Below, piece after piece: positions 1-9,354 of a stretch of DNA of 64,000 nucleotides; the first letter of the stretch is position 1; every line of letters starts with the position of its first letter. The notes beneath the pieces were generated by a model, which did no database searches, had not been told where the DNA came from, and worked only from the letters and a program-made list of their open reading frames with translations. The stretch is from Candidatus Sulfurimonas baltica (GTDB taxonomy: Bacteria; Campylobacterota; Campylobacteria; Campylobacterales; Sulfurimonadaceae). A program made the translations under genes and the position numbers. Location: positions 558,001 through 622,000 of the forward strand of contig NZ_CP054492.1 of assembly GCF_015265455.1 (NCBI RefSeq), in the 5' to 3' direction.

Positions 1-104
1 CAACCTTCTTTTGCTGCACGGTTTCCAAGCTCATGATGAAACTCGTTAAACATTGGCAGTTGCAACTCTTTACACAAATATTCTATCTTCTCATTTAGTT
101 CCAT
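1..104 (-). CDS. istB: IstB-like ATP-binding transposition helper protein, N-terminal fragment cut by window edge
   Basis: On the minus strand an ATG at 104-102 opens a frame reading MELNEKIEYLCKELQLPMF and onward, the usual N-terminus of IstB-family ATPases that assist IS21 transposition. A strong Shine-Dalgarno GGAGGT lies just upstream of the ATG. The start overlaps the end of istA by about 10 bases, as in translationally coupled IS21 istAB pairs. Only about 34 codons are present, so the Walker motifs expected further on cannot be checked. The identification rests on the start sequence and on its position behind istA. Confidence 0.75.
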   Translation of the reverse strand, partial: MELNEKIEYLCKELQLPMFNEFHHELGNRAAKEG

Positions 105-1201
105 AAAGCACCTCCAACTGCATAAGCAGGAATAAGCATATAAGCCATAACAGGGATAAACTCATCATAGCTTTGTAAATCACGATTTGGAATATGAATG
201 GTAATTCTATTGGATGTTTGGCTATTTTTTGATACACTTTGTGCTGTAGCTTTTATTGGGTGGATACCGTGATAAGGCTTCGGTAGAGGTAGCAAATGCA
301 ATTGCTCTTCTGCCAACATATCAAATGGCTTATGCATAGTTGTTTGATGTATTCTAGAGTTAGCTGTGAAATCCAGCCAATCCATAACTTCCGCATTTGC
401 ATTCTCCAAGGTCATTTTATAACCCATCATAGAGAGTCTAGTTTTAAACATGTTGTGAAAACTGTATCTCAAATAGTGATTAAATCTCTCAACCTTGCCC
501 TTAGTTTGAGCACGATATGGCTTACAAACTTTAAGTTGCATTCCGCAATGTTTCTCTGCAAAGTCTCGAAACTGCTCATTAAATTTATGCTTACCAAATC
601 CATAAGCATTTCTTTTAATAATTACTGTCTTCATGTTGTCATATAGACCTTCTTGTGGAACTCCACCGAAGTAACTAAATGCGTTCATATGACATTTTAT
701 TAGGGTTTCTACTTTTTCATCAGATACATACTCAACATATGACGCTCGAGAATAGCCCATTGTTGCCACAAATGCAGACAAGCCTTCTTTTGGAAATTCT
801 ACCCAGTCAACTTGCATCTGTTTACCAGGGTCTGTCTCAAACCTAACTAGCGGTTCTTCATCTTTTACTTTTTGGCGGAGCTCATGACGAAGCACAACAT
901 CATTCATCCAGCGAAGTGAACCTCTATAGCCTAATTTCTGAATCTCTTGATAAATTGACGATGAAGGAATAGAAACACCTAGTTTATGTGCCTCTTCTAG
1001 CATTCTGGCAATATTTGGAAGGTATGGATCAACTGTTGTTTCAACTGCATCTCGTTTAATGACTGGAACATAGCCTTCAGGCATCTTTGCATATTTAGCA
1101 ACTGTATCTCTGTTAATGCCTAGTTTACGAGCTATGGCACTTTTACTAAGTCCATCTTTGAGCATTTTATGAATCATTTTTACTTCACCTTTTTTAAGCA
1201 T
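95..1201 (-). CDS. istA: IS21-family transposase IstA
   Basis: This 368-residue protein is a DDE transposase of the IS21 type. The N-terminus has a helix-turn-helix (about residues 15-40, ISKSAIARKLGI-like) for terminus recognition. An integrase core follows, with the first acidic residue in the QMQVDWVEF segment (about 130), the second in GLYDNMKTVI (about 190) and the glutamate in the KGKVERFNHYLR segment (about 240). It is intact but somewhat shorter than many IstA proteins, with the C-terminus ending where istB begins. Its upstream side is the inferred left end of the element at about 1325. Low risk of misassignment. Confidence 0.93.
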   Translation of the reverse strand: MLKKGEVKMIHKMLKDGLSKSAIARKLGINRDTVAKYAKMPEGYVPVIKRDAVETTVDPYLPNIARMLEEAHKLGVSIPSSSIYQEIQKLGYRGSLRWMNDVVLRHELRQKVKDEEPLVRFETDPGKQMQVDWVEFPKEGLSAFVATMGYSRASYVEYVSDEKVETLIKCHMNAFSYFGGVPQEGLYDNMKTVIIKRNAYGFGKHKFNEQFRDFAEKHCGMQLKVCKPYRAQTKGKVERFNHYLRYSFHNMFKTRLSMMGYKMTLENANAEVMDWLDFTANSRIHQTTMHKPFDMLAEEQLHLLPLPKPYHGIHPIKATAQSVSKNSQTSNRITIHIPNRDLQSYDEFIPVMAYMLIPAYAVGGALWN

Positions 1202-1282
1202 TCATCTCCTTCCAAATTTTTGAAAAAAGACTTTAACAAAATTAATTTGTTTCTTTAAGCTTTTGGTTGTAAAAACTACTTT

Positions 1283-3097
1283 TTAGCAGCTTTCCGTACT
1301 GCCTATTTTAACTCCGCCGATGACAATAGTTCCAGAAGGGCTGTCCCCTACATTGATTTCATTAATAATGGTTGTAATCATTTGTGAAACTTGCTCTACA
1401 TTTTCTTCTGATTTATCATCTGTATGAAATAGGTTAATAGTGGGTGATAAGTCTTTTTTTAAAATTGGGTCGATTAAAACTAATCTTTCTTTATCGACAA
1501 GTCTAGTTACACTATGAGCCAAATCACCGTGAATATCTAAAAGTATAACACTACAATCATCTCTTAGAATGTCCCTGTAAATCATAGTTTTGAGAAGCTC
1601 ACTCTTACCACTTCCAGTTTTTCCAGTGACATATGAGTGTTTATATCTCTCTTCAGTAGGAATTATCTTCTCGAAGCTATCATCAAATGGATCAAGGATT
1701 GGATTCTGACTATTGTAAGATAAAGCTAGTTCCATTAACTCAGGGTCTTTTAGCCAATTTTTAAAAAGCTCATTATCGGTTTTATAGTCTTTATCTTTAA
1801 AGCTTACGGTGTCGTTTAGGCTAATTTTATTAGAATGATGAATAGCTCTTTGATTTAATACATCTTGCTGACTAAGGTCAAGGTAGTTATATTGATTACT
1901 ATAGCTTTTAACTTTAGATAAATCCAAAGATGCTAATTGTTGTGAGAAGTCTGTTAAGTTCTTGGCTATGTTGTTAACAAGCGAAATTCTATCTGGTTGG
2001 TTTAGTTTACAATTGATATTTTCGATAGAGTCTACAAAAAACACTTTTGACTGGCTAAGGAAATCATTTAAAAAAGGATGTGGTTGGTCTAGGGTAAAAA
2101 TAACCTGGCATAGAAAAGGAGTTACACCATTTTTGTCATATACTATAATTCCTTCTAGTAAGTCTTTCAGTTTTTTTTGATGCTTCTTATCTTCTGGAAT
2201 ATGATTAATATGTATAAAAAGCTTATTTTGAAGGATAGCACCAACTGGTTGACTTTCTAGCATTTCATCTGTGATTGTTATACAGTGCTCAAATCCAAAA
2301 ATTTGTTGAATAATTCCATTGTAAAAAATCTCTTCTGAAACATCTTTGTTACCAATAAGTACTAAGGTGCTTCGTACTCTTCTTAATGTTTTAAAAAAGT
2401 AAGTCAGCCATTCTTCAATATATTCAGAATTATCGTTTATAGTCAATACATGCAAAAATAGTTTTATAAAATACTTATTGATAAGTTCAATACTATACTC
2501 TTTTTCATTCAGTAGTACGCTGTCAAAACTAAACCGATATATTTTCTCTAGTTCCTGTTTGGTAATTTTTTGTATTTGAGTGTTAAGTCTTTGTTCTAAA
2601 TAATGAGTATAGGTAAAAAGGTTAAAAGAATAACTACTATTTTTTATTTCATCGTATATGTCAAAAACTAAAATAGGTTCAATTTTTGATTTTATAATAT
2701 GTAAAGGTAAGTGAATTTTATGGGGTTGATCTCTTTTATTTTCTACTAAATTATTTGTATCTTTGTATATTTTTACTTCTCTTGAAAGAACATGAAAGAG
2801 TTCTATCTCAATGTTACTCATATCTTCAATCTTGCTGATAAAATTTTCACCATTATGTATGAAGTAAATATTGTTAGAGTCTTTCGTTAAGGAGTTTGAT
2901 TGGTTTTTAGAGATTTCATCTATTAACCAATGGCACTCTTGAATTATGTAGTCATACTCATTCAGCATATCTTGTTTTATTGTTTGTCGCATATTCTTTT
3001 CTATTGCATAATCTGATAATGTTCTAAAAGTATTATTAAAAGATTGTTGTAAAGGTTGCTGTAGGTCTATTGGTATTTGTTGTTGATTATCATGCAT
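1283..3097 (-). pseudogene. HerA/TraG-like P-loop ATPase (conjugation type), 3'-truncated by the IS21 element
   Basis: The 604-residue frame has about 470 residues with no motif I recognise, then a P-loop ATPase core: Walker A TGKTGSGKS at about 490 and a Walker B-like VILLDIHGD about 35 residues on. The D(I/P)HGD signature is typical of HerA and of VirD4/TraG-like DNA-pumping ATPases in integrative or conjugative elements. The frame breaks off shortly after this core, without the C-terminal half of the RecA fold. The last 13 or so residues are encoded by the IS21 terminus, so the gene is broken. The start has AAGGAA five bases upstream. It is probably the remnant of an integrated mobile element; no relaxase or other transfer gene is present here. 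Confidence 0.75.
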
Positions 3098-3145
3098 GTA
3101 TTTCCTTGTTCTATGAAGACTGTAGATTATATTTTATTGTATAAT

Positions 3146-3157
3146 GGGAGCACTGCA
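3146..3157. repeat. IS5-type element inverted repeat, transposase-distal end
   Basis: GGGAGCACTGCA pairs with the end at 4634-4645 (10/12 identical after reverse complement, including a shared CACTGCA core). The flanking ATAAT at 3141-3145 is half of the putative target duplication. Confidence 0.75.
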
Positions 3158-3283
3158 TAACAACAAGAAGTTCATTTGCATCTAATTTTGCAAATATTTA
3201 AAAAAATACACTTTCGTATATTCCAAATTGATAATATATTCCATTAATATTATGGATATTTGAGATATTTACTTCTATCTCTT

Positions 3284-4537
3284 TCATCTATTAACACTCT
3301 TTCTCATGTTCATCTGTCTATATGCCAATAATCTTAGGTTAGCTGCTATACAAGCGATGGTAAAATTCATATTGTTTCTAACCAAACCTATAAATCTTGT
3401 AGTATGTCCTTTCATTTGAACTTTCAAATCTGCGAATCTATGTTCAACTTTTGCTCTTATCTTGTGTTTTGGTTTCTCATCTTCTCGCTGGATTTTTCTC
3501 TCATCACTGCTCATTTTCTGCTTCTCTTTAAGACATATCATATTCTCAATATCTTTTGATTGCAGAAGCTCATCTATCTCTTTGGACTTATAGGCTTTAT
3601 CGGCATAACAAGCTTTTACATTTGGAATTGATTCTATAAATGGTTCAAGCACATCTATATCTGAAGTGTTAGCAAATGTAGTCATTGTTTTTAGAATCAC
3701 TCCGCTCTCTTCATCTGATGCAATATGAGTTTTATATCCTTGTGTATATTGTTTTTTTGAGGATTGGTAACCTATTCTTATATCTGTATCTATTTTATTC
3801 TTATGCTCATAGCTATCTTTCTCATTTTCAATAATCTCTTGAGAAATTTTTACATCTTTAGTATCTATATCTTGAAGTGTGTCCAGTTGAGCGTTTTTCA
3901 TTGTTTTTGAATTGTATTCTTTAGCGTTTAACAATTTTTCTATTTTCTTTTTTGAAGGTGTTCTTGATTTTAGCTCTTCATTTATTTGAATGTCTAGTTT
4001 GCTATTATCAGTTTCTACTTTTAATTTATCTTCACTTTTTTGCTCTTTAGTTTTATTGTTGATTTGAGTGTTTTCACTTTTGATAAGAGAAGCATCTACT
4101 AATACTGATTTACCCTCTTTGGCGATAAAGTTATTATCTTCTAGTTGTTTGTTGACTGCATTAAAAAGCTTATCATATAGTTTATTTGCAAGTAGTGAGT
4201 TTCTAAATCTACAAATTGTAGATTCGTCTGGTACGGTATCTTCTAAACTAAGTCCAACAAACCTTATAAACAATAAATTGACATAAAGTGCATCTTCCAT
4301 TGATTGATCACTGAGGTTGTAGTATTTTTGCACGAGGAGTATTCTAAACATTAACACATTGTCATAAGCAGGCGAGCCAGTAGCATTCTTTCCGCCTCTA
4401 CCATTTTTATTTAGTATTGGTCTTAGTTTCTCAAAGTTTATTATTGAATCTAACTCTTTAAGAAACGAATTTACCTTATGGAGTCTTGATGTTATTGCTA
4501 TATCTGAAAATGTGTTGTTTGTATCTTTAAATGCCAT
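3284..4537 (-). CDS. IS5-family transposase
   Basis: This 417-residue DDE transposase has the two-part layout of IS5 enzymes. An N-terminal DUF772-like region (about residues 30-120, including NVLMFRILLVQKYYNLSD and DESTICRFRN) is followed by the catalytic fold. The first aspartate lies in VLVDASLIK (about 147), the second in ACYADKAYKS (about 312), and the glutamate in the KVEHRFADLK segment (about 370). Between the first two acidic residues is a lysine-rich, low-complexity insert. The frame is intact and starts at an ATG inside the left-hand inverted repeat of its own element, about 100 bp from the end. Confidence 0.93.
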   Translation of the reverse strand: MAFKDTNNTFSDIAITSRLHKVNSFLKELDSIINFEKLRPILNKNGRGGKNATGSPAYDNVLMFRILLVQKYYNLSDQSMEDALYVNLLFIRFVGLSLEDTVPDESTICRFRNSLLANKLYDKLFNAVNKQLEDNNFIAKEGKSVLVDASLIKSENTQINNKTKEQKSEDKLKVETDNSKLDIQINEELKSRTPSKKKIEKLLNAKEYNSKTMKNAQLDTLQDIDTKDVKISQEIIENEKDSYEHKNKIDTDIRIGYQSSKKQYTQGYKTHIASDEESGVILKTMTTFANTSDIDVLEPFIESIPNVKACYADKAYKSKEIDELLQSKDIENMICLKEKQKMSSDERKIQREDEKPKHKIRAKVEHRFADLKVQMKGHTTRFIGLVRNNMNFTIACIAANLRLLAYRQMNMRKSVNR

Positions 4538-4633
4538 GTCTCTACCTTGTTTATAGCAGATATTTTAGCCAAAAAGTGCTGTTAAAGTGCTTGTTTTAGG
4601 GAGTTTTCCTTGATGTTCTGGGGTTATTTACTG

Positions 4634-4645
4634 TGCAGTGGTCTC
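4634..4645. repeat. IS5-type element inverted repeat, transposase-proximal end
   Basis: TGCAGTGGTCTC is the partner of the 3146-3157 repeat. ATAAT follows directly at 4646-4650, matching the repeat outside the other end. Confidence 0.75.
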
Positions 4646-4807
4646 ATAATAGCATAACAAAACAATGTTCTAAAAGTTCTTTAAAATAGATGCAAGCATT
4701 CTTATCTTTTGCTTCATATGAAGTCAAAATTTAAATGATATTTGTATTATGAAAACTTGATTTTTTTTTGCAGATTTTTGCAAAAATGTGCAGATTTAGA
4801 GCGAAAT

Positions 4808-4833
4808 GTAGTAAAATTTTGTAGTAAAATTTT
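4808..4833. repeat. Short tandem repeat (13 bp x 2) in the gap between the IS5 element and the DUF445 gene
   Basis: GTAGTAAAATTTT occurs twice in direct succession. The surrounding 4651-4850 stretch is AT-rich, also contains two copies of GCAGATTT (around 4783 and 4800), and shows no reading frame I would support. Confidence 0.5.
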
Positions 4834-4844
4834 AAAGATTTATT

Positions 4845-4865
4845 TTTAAAACCCTATAAATAGGG
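4845..4865 (-). terminator. Probable intrinsic terminator of the DUF445 gene
   Basis: On the minus strand, directly after the stop codon at 4866, the RNA can form CCCTA-TTTA-TAGGG followed by TTTT. The stem is only 5 bp but is placed exactly where a terminator is expected, and only one gene ends here. Confidence 0.5.
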
Positions 4866-5576
4866 CTACAAGAGGAATGAACTAACTAATCCAATAAGTC
4901 CACCAAACACTCCACCCCACACAACAAGCCATGAGAGATGTTCATGTATAAGTTTTTGAACCATCTCTTTAACCATTATAGGAGTTAACTCGTCCAACCT
5001 TGCATCTATTACATCTTCGATAGAGCTAATCATATCACTGCTTAAAGATGAGTTTTGCATATGATTCTGCAGAGTATTGTTAAACGCCTCACTTTTTACG
5101 ATTTTAATAACTGCACTTTTCATTTTTAAAGAAAATGGTTCACGCAGACCTTCAAGTGCACTCTCTCCACCAAACATGCCAAGCATTCCACCAAAAGATG
5201 ACTCCATAACTGTTTTGCTAAGAGCGTCAAATGCAGGGCTAAAGTCTGTCTCTTCAATGATTGGAGCCAACTCTATTTTTTTCTCTTCACTTTTAAAGAA
5301 GTTATCTAACTGCTCTTGAGTAAAAAATTGACTCATCATAAGGTTTTTTATAGACTCTTTAAAAGCTTCAAATCTTGCTGGAATTACTCCTGAACCATAA
5401 AGCAGCGGCACCCTCTCAAATAACATATGAATAGCTAATTGATTTGTAAGCGCACCAGAAAGAGCGAAAAGACCTGTATATAATAGATATGAACTGTATT
5501 CACTCTCTAATATAAATGATAAAACCACCAATAGTGCGGCTATAATGTTTGTTGTAAAACTTTTGTTTAATTTCAA
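4866..5576 (-). CDS. DUF445 family membrane protein
   Basis: This 236-residue protein belongs to the DUF445 (YheB-like) family of unknown function. Two membrane segments near the N-terminus (about residues 10-45) flank the family signature GALTNQLAIHMLFERVP, followed by YGSGVIPARFEAFKES, both very characteristic. The middle is a soluble helical region, and a last hydrophobic segment (WGGVFGGLIGLVSSFLL) closes the chain. It is transcribed alone, divergently from the 5655 gene, and ends at a small hairpin with a T-run. The biochemical role of the family is not established. Confidence 0.85.
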   Translation of the reverse strand: MKLNKSFTTNIIAALLVVLSFILESEYSSYLLYTGLFALSGALTNQLAIHMLFERVPLLYGSGVIPARFEAFKESIKNLMMSQFFTQEQLDNFFKSEEKKIELAPIIEETDFSPAFDALSKTVMESSFGGMLGMFGGESALEGLREPFSLKMKSAVIKIVKSEAFNNTLQNHMQNSSLSSDMISSIEDVIDARLDELTPIMVKEMVQKLIHEHLSWLVVWGGVFGGLIGLVSSFLL

Positions 5577-5619
5577 AATGCATCTCCAATGTAAAAGCGA
5601 AATTATACTAAAAAGATTC

Positions 5620-5630
5620 TATAATATAAT
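5620..5630 (+). promoter_or_regulatory. Candidate -10 element for the 5655 gene and RND pump
   Basis: TATAAT occurs at 5620-5625 and again, overlapping by one base, at 5625-5630, about 25-30 bp before the ATG at 5655. No clear -35 is visible, as is usual for promoters in this phylum. Assigned from motif and spacing only. Confidence 0.45.
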
Positions 5631-5654
5631 AAATAAATTTAAAAGAGAAGTACA

Positions 5655-6128
5655 ATGAATAAAGAGAGCTATGAACTTTTTAAAAGTGGACAAATACAAA
5701 CTATTTTAGACACTTTAAGTAGTGAACTCATAACAAGAAATGAGTCTCCGTTTTGGAGAGATAAAGTTATACCATTTAGTGAGGCAATCTTAAGTGTTTT
5801 AATACCTTTGAGAGAATCAAATATGCTTTTTAACCCTGAAGGTAAAGCTCAGCTTGAGCTTACTCCAGATCTTTTTTTAGAGTGGAGCAATTTCGTAAGC
5901 TTAAAAACATTAGCATTTACAATTCAAAAATCAAATGAAGCAAATGAGCTGCTTAGAACTAAGCTGGACAAAGCTACATGTAAAGAATATAAAAATATAG
6001 ATTTAAAAAAACTAGGTGATTACTTAGCAAGATACACAGTTAATCTCGAAGATGAAAATTTAGACTTTCCAATAGCAAACTATAATTTGCACCAAGGTGT
6101 AAGTAACGTTATCAAGTCACTTCTCTAG
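5655..6128 (+). CDS. Hypothetical protein upstream of the RND pump
   Basis: I do not recognise this 157-residue protein. It is predicted to be soluble and mostly helical, without a signal peptide, membrane segment or cysteine motif; one cysteine lies at about residue 117. The start is an ATG preceded by AAAGAGAAG. It ends 10 bp before the RND permease start, so the two are probably co-transcribed from the TATAAT at about 5620. A regulatory or assembly role for the pump is possible from context only. Confidence 0.75.
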   Translation: MNKESYELFKSGQIQTILDTLSSELITRNESPFWRDKVIPFSEAILSVLIPLRESNMLFNPEGKAQLELTPDLFLEWSNFVSLKTLAFTIQKSNEANELLRTKLDKATCKEYKNIDLKKLGDYLARYTVNLEDENLDFPIANYNLHQGVSNVIKSLL

Positions 6129-6138
6129 GTATTTATAA

Positions 6139-9100
6139 ATGAATAAGATTATAGAGTATTTTATTAACAATAGTCGTCTAAACTATATGTTGCTAGTCTT
6201 TTTATTATATTTAGGAGTTAATGCTTATATTAATATTCCTAAAGAGATGTTTCCAACTGTTGAGCTAGATAAAATATCAGTCTCTGGAAGTTATGCTGGC
6301 AGTAGTGCTACAAACATGGACAAAATGGCAGTTCGTGACATTGAAGATGCACTTAGTAATATTAACGGTATAGATAAAACAGAGACTACTATTATACCTG
6401 GGGCATTCTCAATTATTTTAACACTAAATGAAAATAGTGATAAAATAAATGTACTCAATAAAGTGCAAGACTCAATCGCCTCATCTAAGCAGTACCTTCC
6501 ATCTGATATGGTTGATCCGATTGCAGTACTTTTAGATAAGCACAGATCTCTTATTAGGCTTTCAATCTCATCCAAAAAACATACTCAAGGTGAGTTGACA
6601 ATTATTGCACAAGAGGTAAAATCAAAAATTTCAAGAATACAAAATATTAGTGATGTATCAATTAGGGGCGACTCTGATGAAGAGGTTTTAATTCAAATTG
6701 ACTCTCAGGCGATTTCTACGTACAAGTTAAATCACTCGAGCGTGCTAAGCGCTATCTCTCAACTCTCATACATCTTCCCAATTGGAAACATAGAGGAGAG
6801 GGGTAGATTTGTATATGTTTCAACTGTAAATGGAAAAGCAAACGTAGAGGAGTGGAAGGACTCTATACTTGCAATTGGAGATAAAAATATAAAACTTGGC
6901 GATATCGCTGAAGTTAAAATACACTATCCTCAAACAAATACGCTCTCAACTTTTAATAATATACCTACTCTCTCGCTTGTTATATCTAAAGGTGATCAGG
7001 GAAATGCAATAGAGATGTCTAAGCAAATGTATAGCTTTGTTGAAAAGTTAAGAGTAAGCTATGACGGTGTTATTTTTAATCTGTACCAAGATAGCTCCAA
7101 ACCGGTAGAAGACCGATTAAATACTGTTATATCAAACTTAATGTTTGGTCTAATTTTGGTTTTTTTATCAATGTATATTTTGATTAATCTTCGTATAGCG
7201 TTTATAGTGGCATTAGGTATCCCATTCTCTTTTATTATAGGACTGCTATTTATATATTATCTTGGGTACTCTATAAACATAGTATCACTACTTGGAGCAC
7301 TGATAGTTATTGGTATAGTTGTAGATGATGCTATTGTTGTAAGTGAAAATATTCAACGTCATATTGATGATGACATGGAGATAAAAGAGGCTGTACTTTT
7401 GGGTGTAAAAGAGATGATGTTGCCTGTATCTCTTGCTACTATAACTACCGCGGCTGCATTTTTACCAATGTTTATGCTTACCGGAGAAATTGCACTGTTT
7501 TTGATTTTAGTTCCAATAGTGGTTGTTATGATATTGGTTGGCTCGCTAATAGAGAGTTTTTTCTTTTTGCCTCTTCATGCCAAAGAGATTTTGAAAAAAA
7601 GCAATAATTTAATTGATTGGAAACCTCTGCAAAACTCTTATGCAAAGACACTTCATTTTTTTATAACCTATAAAAAAACATTTGTCCTGCTGTTTTTAGT
7701 AATTATTCCCATACTAACAGTATTCACTGCCAAATCAATGAAATTTCAGTTTTTCCCAAATTTTGATGGTAACTACCTCTATATATCTGGAAAATTAGAT
7801 ATTAATACTCCAATAGCTGACACGTTTGAGATTGCAAAAGAGATAGAAGCAAAAATGATGGAGCATTCAGAAGAGTTCTCTCTAAAGTCTATCACCGCTT
7901 CAAGCGGATTTAGACGAAGCCTTTCAGGTGAAACTGAACGTAATAATAATGTTTTTTTCATTACAATGGAGCTCTATGACAGGGCTGAAACAAACTTTAT
8001 AAATCGATACATAAACCCTGTTCTTAATTTTACTTTTGATTTTAATAATCCCGAGAGGATTAGAGAGAAAAAAACGTTTGAACTCTCACCTCGAGCAAAA
8101 GAGATTATTATGCCCTATAAAGAGAAGTATAATATGGTTGAATTAGGGGTGATGGAGAGCAAACCAGGTTTAATTAGAAGTGATATTCAAATAAACTTAT
8201 CTGGAAGTGATGATAAAACCCTAGATGCTGCCATTAAAAGATTAGAAGCAGAGTTGTCAAACATAGAAGGCATCTTGAATTTTAGTGATAATATCCGCTA
8301 TGGAAAAATGGAGTACAAGATTAAAATAAACCCTTACGGCGAGAGATTGGGACTTAGCGAAGCATCAATTGCGAAAATATTAAGCGGTTATTTTTTAGAG
8401 AGACGTCAATCTACCACATTTAATAAAAATGGAATTATGGAGATAAAAACTGAGGATATAGACAAAGACAAGGTTAAAACCTTAGTAGATTTTGATATAC
8501 CGATATCTGATGGGCGATATGTCAAATTAACAGATGTAGCAGATATTTTAAAAATAAGAGACTATGAAAAGATTGATAAACTAAATGGAAATGTAGTGAA
8601 AACAATGTTTGCCAATATAGACAAGCGAAAAATCACACCCCAAGAGGTGCTTAATAAACTTGAAGCTGTTCTGGATGAGATTTCAAACTCTGGAGTGGAG
8701 GTAAATCTTCTTGGTGAAAAAGAGAAATCAAAACAGTTAAAAGAGGATATGAAAAAAGCCATTGTGTTAGCTGTATTTCTAATTCTATTGTCTCTTCTCT
8801 TGATATTTTCAAAAATAAAATATGCTCTGATGGTCATGAGTGTAATTCCTCTTTCAGTATTGGGTGCTTTGCTCGGTCATAAGCTTTTGGGGATTAACCT
8901 GACTATGCCGTCAATAATAGGTATTTTAGGACTAGCTGGTGTTGTAATAAATGATGGTATTATTATGTTAGATTTTTTACATGGAACACATAACTCAGAA
9001 CAGTTTTTTAAACGTGCAAAATTAAGATTAAGACCAATCTTAATCACCACCATCACTACGTTTTTAGGTTTGTTTACGCTTATATTTTATGCAACGGGAC

Positions 9101-9246
9101 AGGCAGTGATTTTGCAGCCTATAGCAATCTCAATTGGCTTTGGTTTGATTTGGGGGACAGTTTTGAACTTACTTTATTTACCAACGCTTTATGCTATGGT
9201 AAATGGTATTAATCCAATAACTGAGTTAAACAAAGATAAGGTATAA
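6139..9246 (+). CDS. RND superfamily efflux transporter permease
   Basis: This 1035-residue inner-membrane proton antiporter has the usual two-fold RND layout: TM1 (about 14-30), a large periplasmic loop, six clustered helices (about 330-480), then a second copy (about 520-1020). TM4 carries the proton-relay signature GIVVDDAIVVSEN, and the second half has the matching GVVINDGIIML. Both support an AcrB/HAE-type pump rather than a metal-specific CusA type, but substrate cannot be read from sequence. No membrane-fusion adaptor or outer-membrane channel gene is adjacent; the only apparent operon partner is the unknown 157-residue protein. A partner adaptor would have to be elsewhere in the genome. 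Confidence 0.92.
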   Translation: MNKIIEYFINNSRLNYMLLVFLLYLGVNAYINIPKEMFPTVELDKISVSGSYAGSSATNMDKMAVRDIEDALSNINGIDKTETTIIPGAFSIILTLNENSDKINVLNKVQDSIASSKQYLPSDMVDPIAVLLDKHRSLIRLSISSKKHTQGELTIIAQEVKSKISRIQNISDVSIRGDSDEEVLIQIDSQAISTYKLNHSSVLSAISQLSYIFPIGNIEERGRFVYVSTVNGKANVEEWKDSILAIGDKNIKLGDIAEVKIHYPQTNTLSTFNNIPTLSLVISKGDQGNAIEMSKQMYSFVEKLRVSYDGVIFNLYQDSSKPVEDRLNTVISNLMFGLILVFLSMYILINLRIAFIVALGIPFSFIIGLLFIYYLGYSINIVSLLGALIVIGIVVDDAIVVSENIQRHIDDDMEIKEAVLLGVKEMMLPVSLATITTAAAFLPMFMLTGEIALFLILVPIVVVMILVGSLIESFFFLPLHAKEILKKSNNLIDWKPLQNSYAKTLHFFITYKKTFVLLFLVIIPILTVFTAKSMKFQFFPNFDGNYLYISGKLDINTPIADTFEIAKEIEAKMMEHSEEFSLKSITASSGFRRSLSGETERNNNVFFITMELYDRAETNFINRYINPVLNFTFDFNNPERIREKKTFELSPRAKEIIMPYKEKYNMVELGVMESKPGLIRSDIQINLSGSDDKTLDAAIKRLEAELSNIEGILNFSDNIRYGKMEYKIKINPYGERLGLSEASIAKILSGYFLERRQSTTFNKNGIMEIKTEDIDKDKVKTLVDFDIPISDGRYVKLTDVADILKIRDYEKIDKLNGNVVKTMFANIDKRKITPQEVLNKLEAVLDEISNSGVEVNLLGEKEKSKQLKEDMKKAIVLAVFLILLSLLLIFSKIKYALMVMSVIPLSVLGALLGHKLLGINLTMPSIIGILGLAGVVINDGIIMLDFLHGTHNSEQFFKRAKLRLRPILITTITTFLGLFTLIFYATGQAVILQPIAISIGFGLIWGTVLNLLYLPTLYAMVNGINPITELNKDKV

Positions 9247-9267
9247 AGCTCCCCATAGGAGAGATAC

Positions 9268-9304
9268 AAAAAGAGTGATAGTTACTAAAATAACTATCAC
9301 TCTT
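9268..9304 (-). terminator. Strong intrinsic terminator of the rhodanese gene
   Basis: A perfect 14-bp stem (9271-9284 with 9291-9304, loop of six bases) is followed on the minus strand by TTTTTG. It lies about 50 bp beyond the rhodanese stop codon. It also lies about 25 bp after the RND stop on the other strand, where the hairpin has no T-run, so it may weakly serve both convergent genes. Confidence 0.85.
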
Positions 9305-9354
9305 GTGGTAAAGTAAAAAAGAAATTTAAAAAATTCCATACAAATCGCATAAAA

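Larger units (their letters stand above)
1..1325 (-). mobile_element. IS21-family insertion sequence, partial (left end plus istA and start of istB)
   Basis: An istA-type transposase gene is followed on the same strand by the start of an istB-type helper gene, the two-gene layout that defines IS21. The element runs off the window at position 1. Its other end is inferred at about 1325: reading on the minus strand, the interrupted ATPase gene keeps family-like sequence up to its GDSPSGT segment, after which the DNA begins TGTCATCGGCGG, and IS21 termini start with TG. The far terminus and target duplication are outside the window, so activity cannot be judged; both visible reading frames are intact. 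Confidence 0.85.
3146..4645 (-). mobile_element. Complete IS5-family insertion sequence with terminal inverted repeats and 5-bp direct repeat
   Basis: The 1500-bp element contains one transposase gene. The left end GGGAGCACTGCA (3146-3157) matches the reverse complement of the right end (4634-4645, GAGACCACTGCA) at 10 of 12 positions. Immediately outside, ATAAT occurs at 3141-3145 and again at 4646-4650, a plausible 5-bp target duplication. The element inserted about 48 bp upstream of the broken ATPase gene, so it separates that gene from its native upstream DNA. Intact ends, target repeat and open transposase suggest recent insertion. Confidence 0.85.

Noticed and set aside
296-646. Plus-strand frame within istA
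   Set aside because: Shadow of the transposase gene; no family resemblance.
9268-9304. Perfect hairpin as an attenuator or small RNA
   Set aside because: Its position and the T-run on the minus strand fit a plain terminator for the rhodanese gene.
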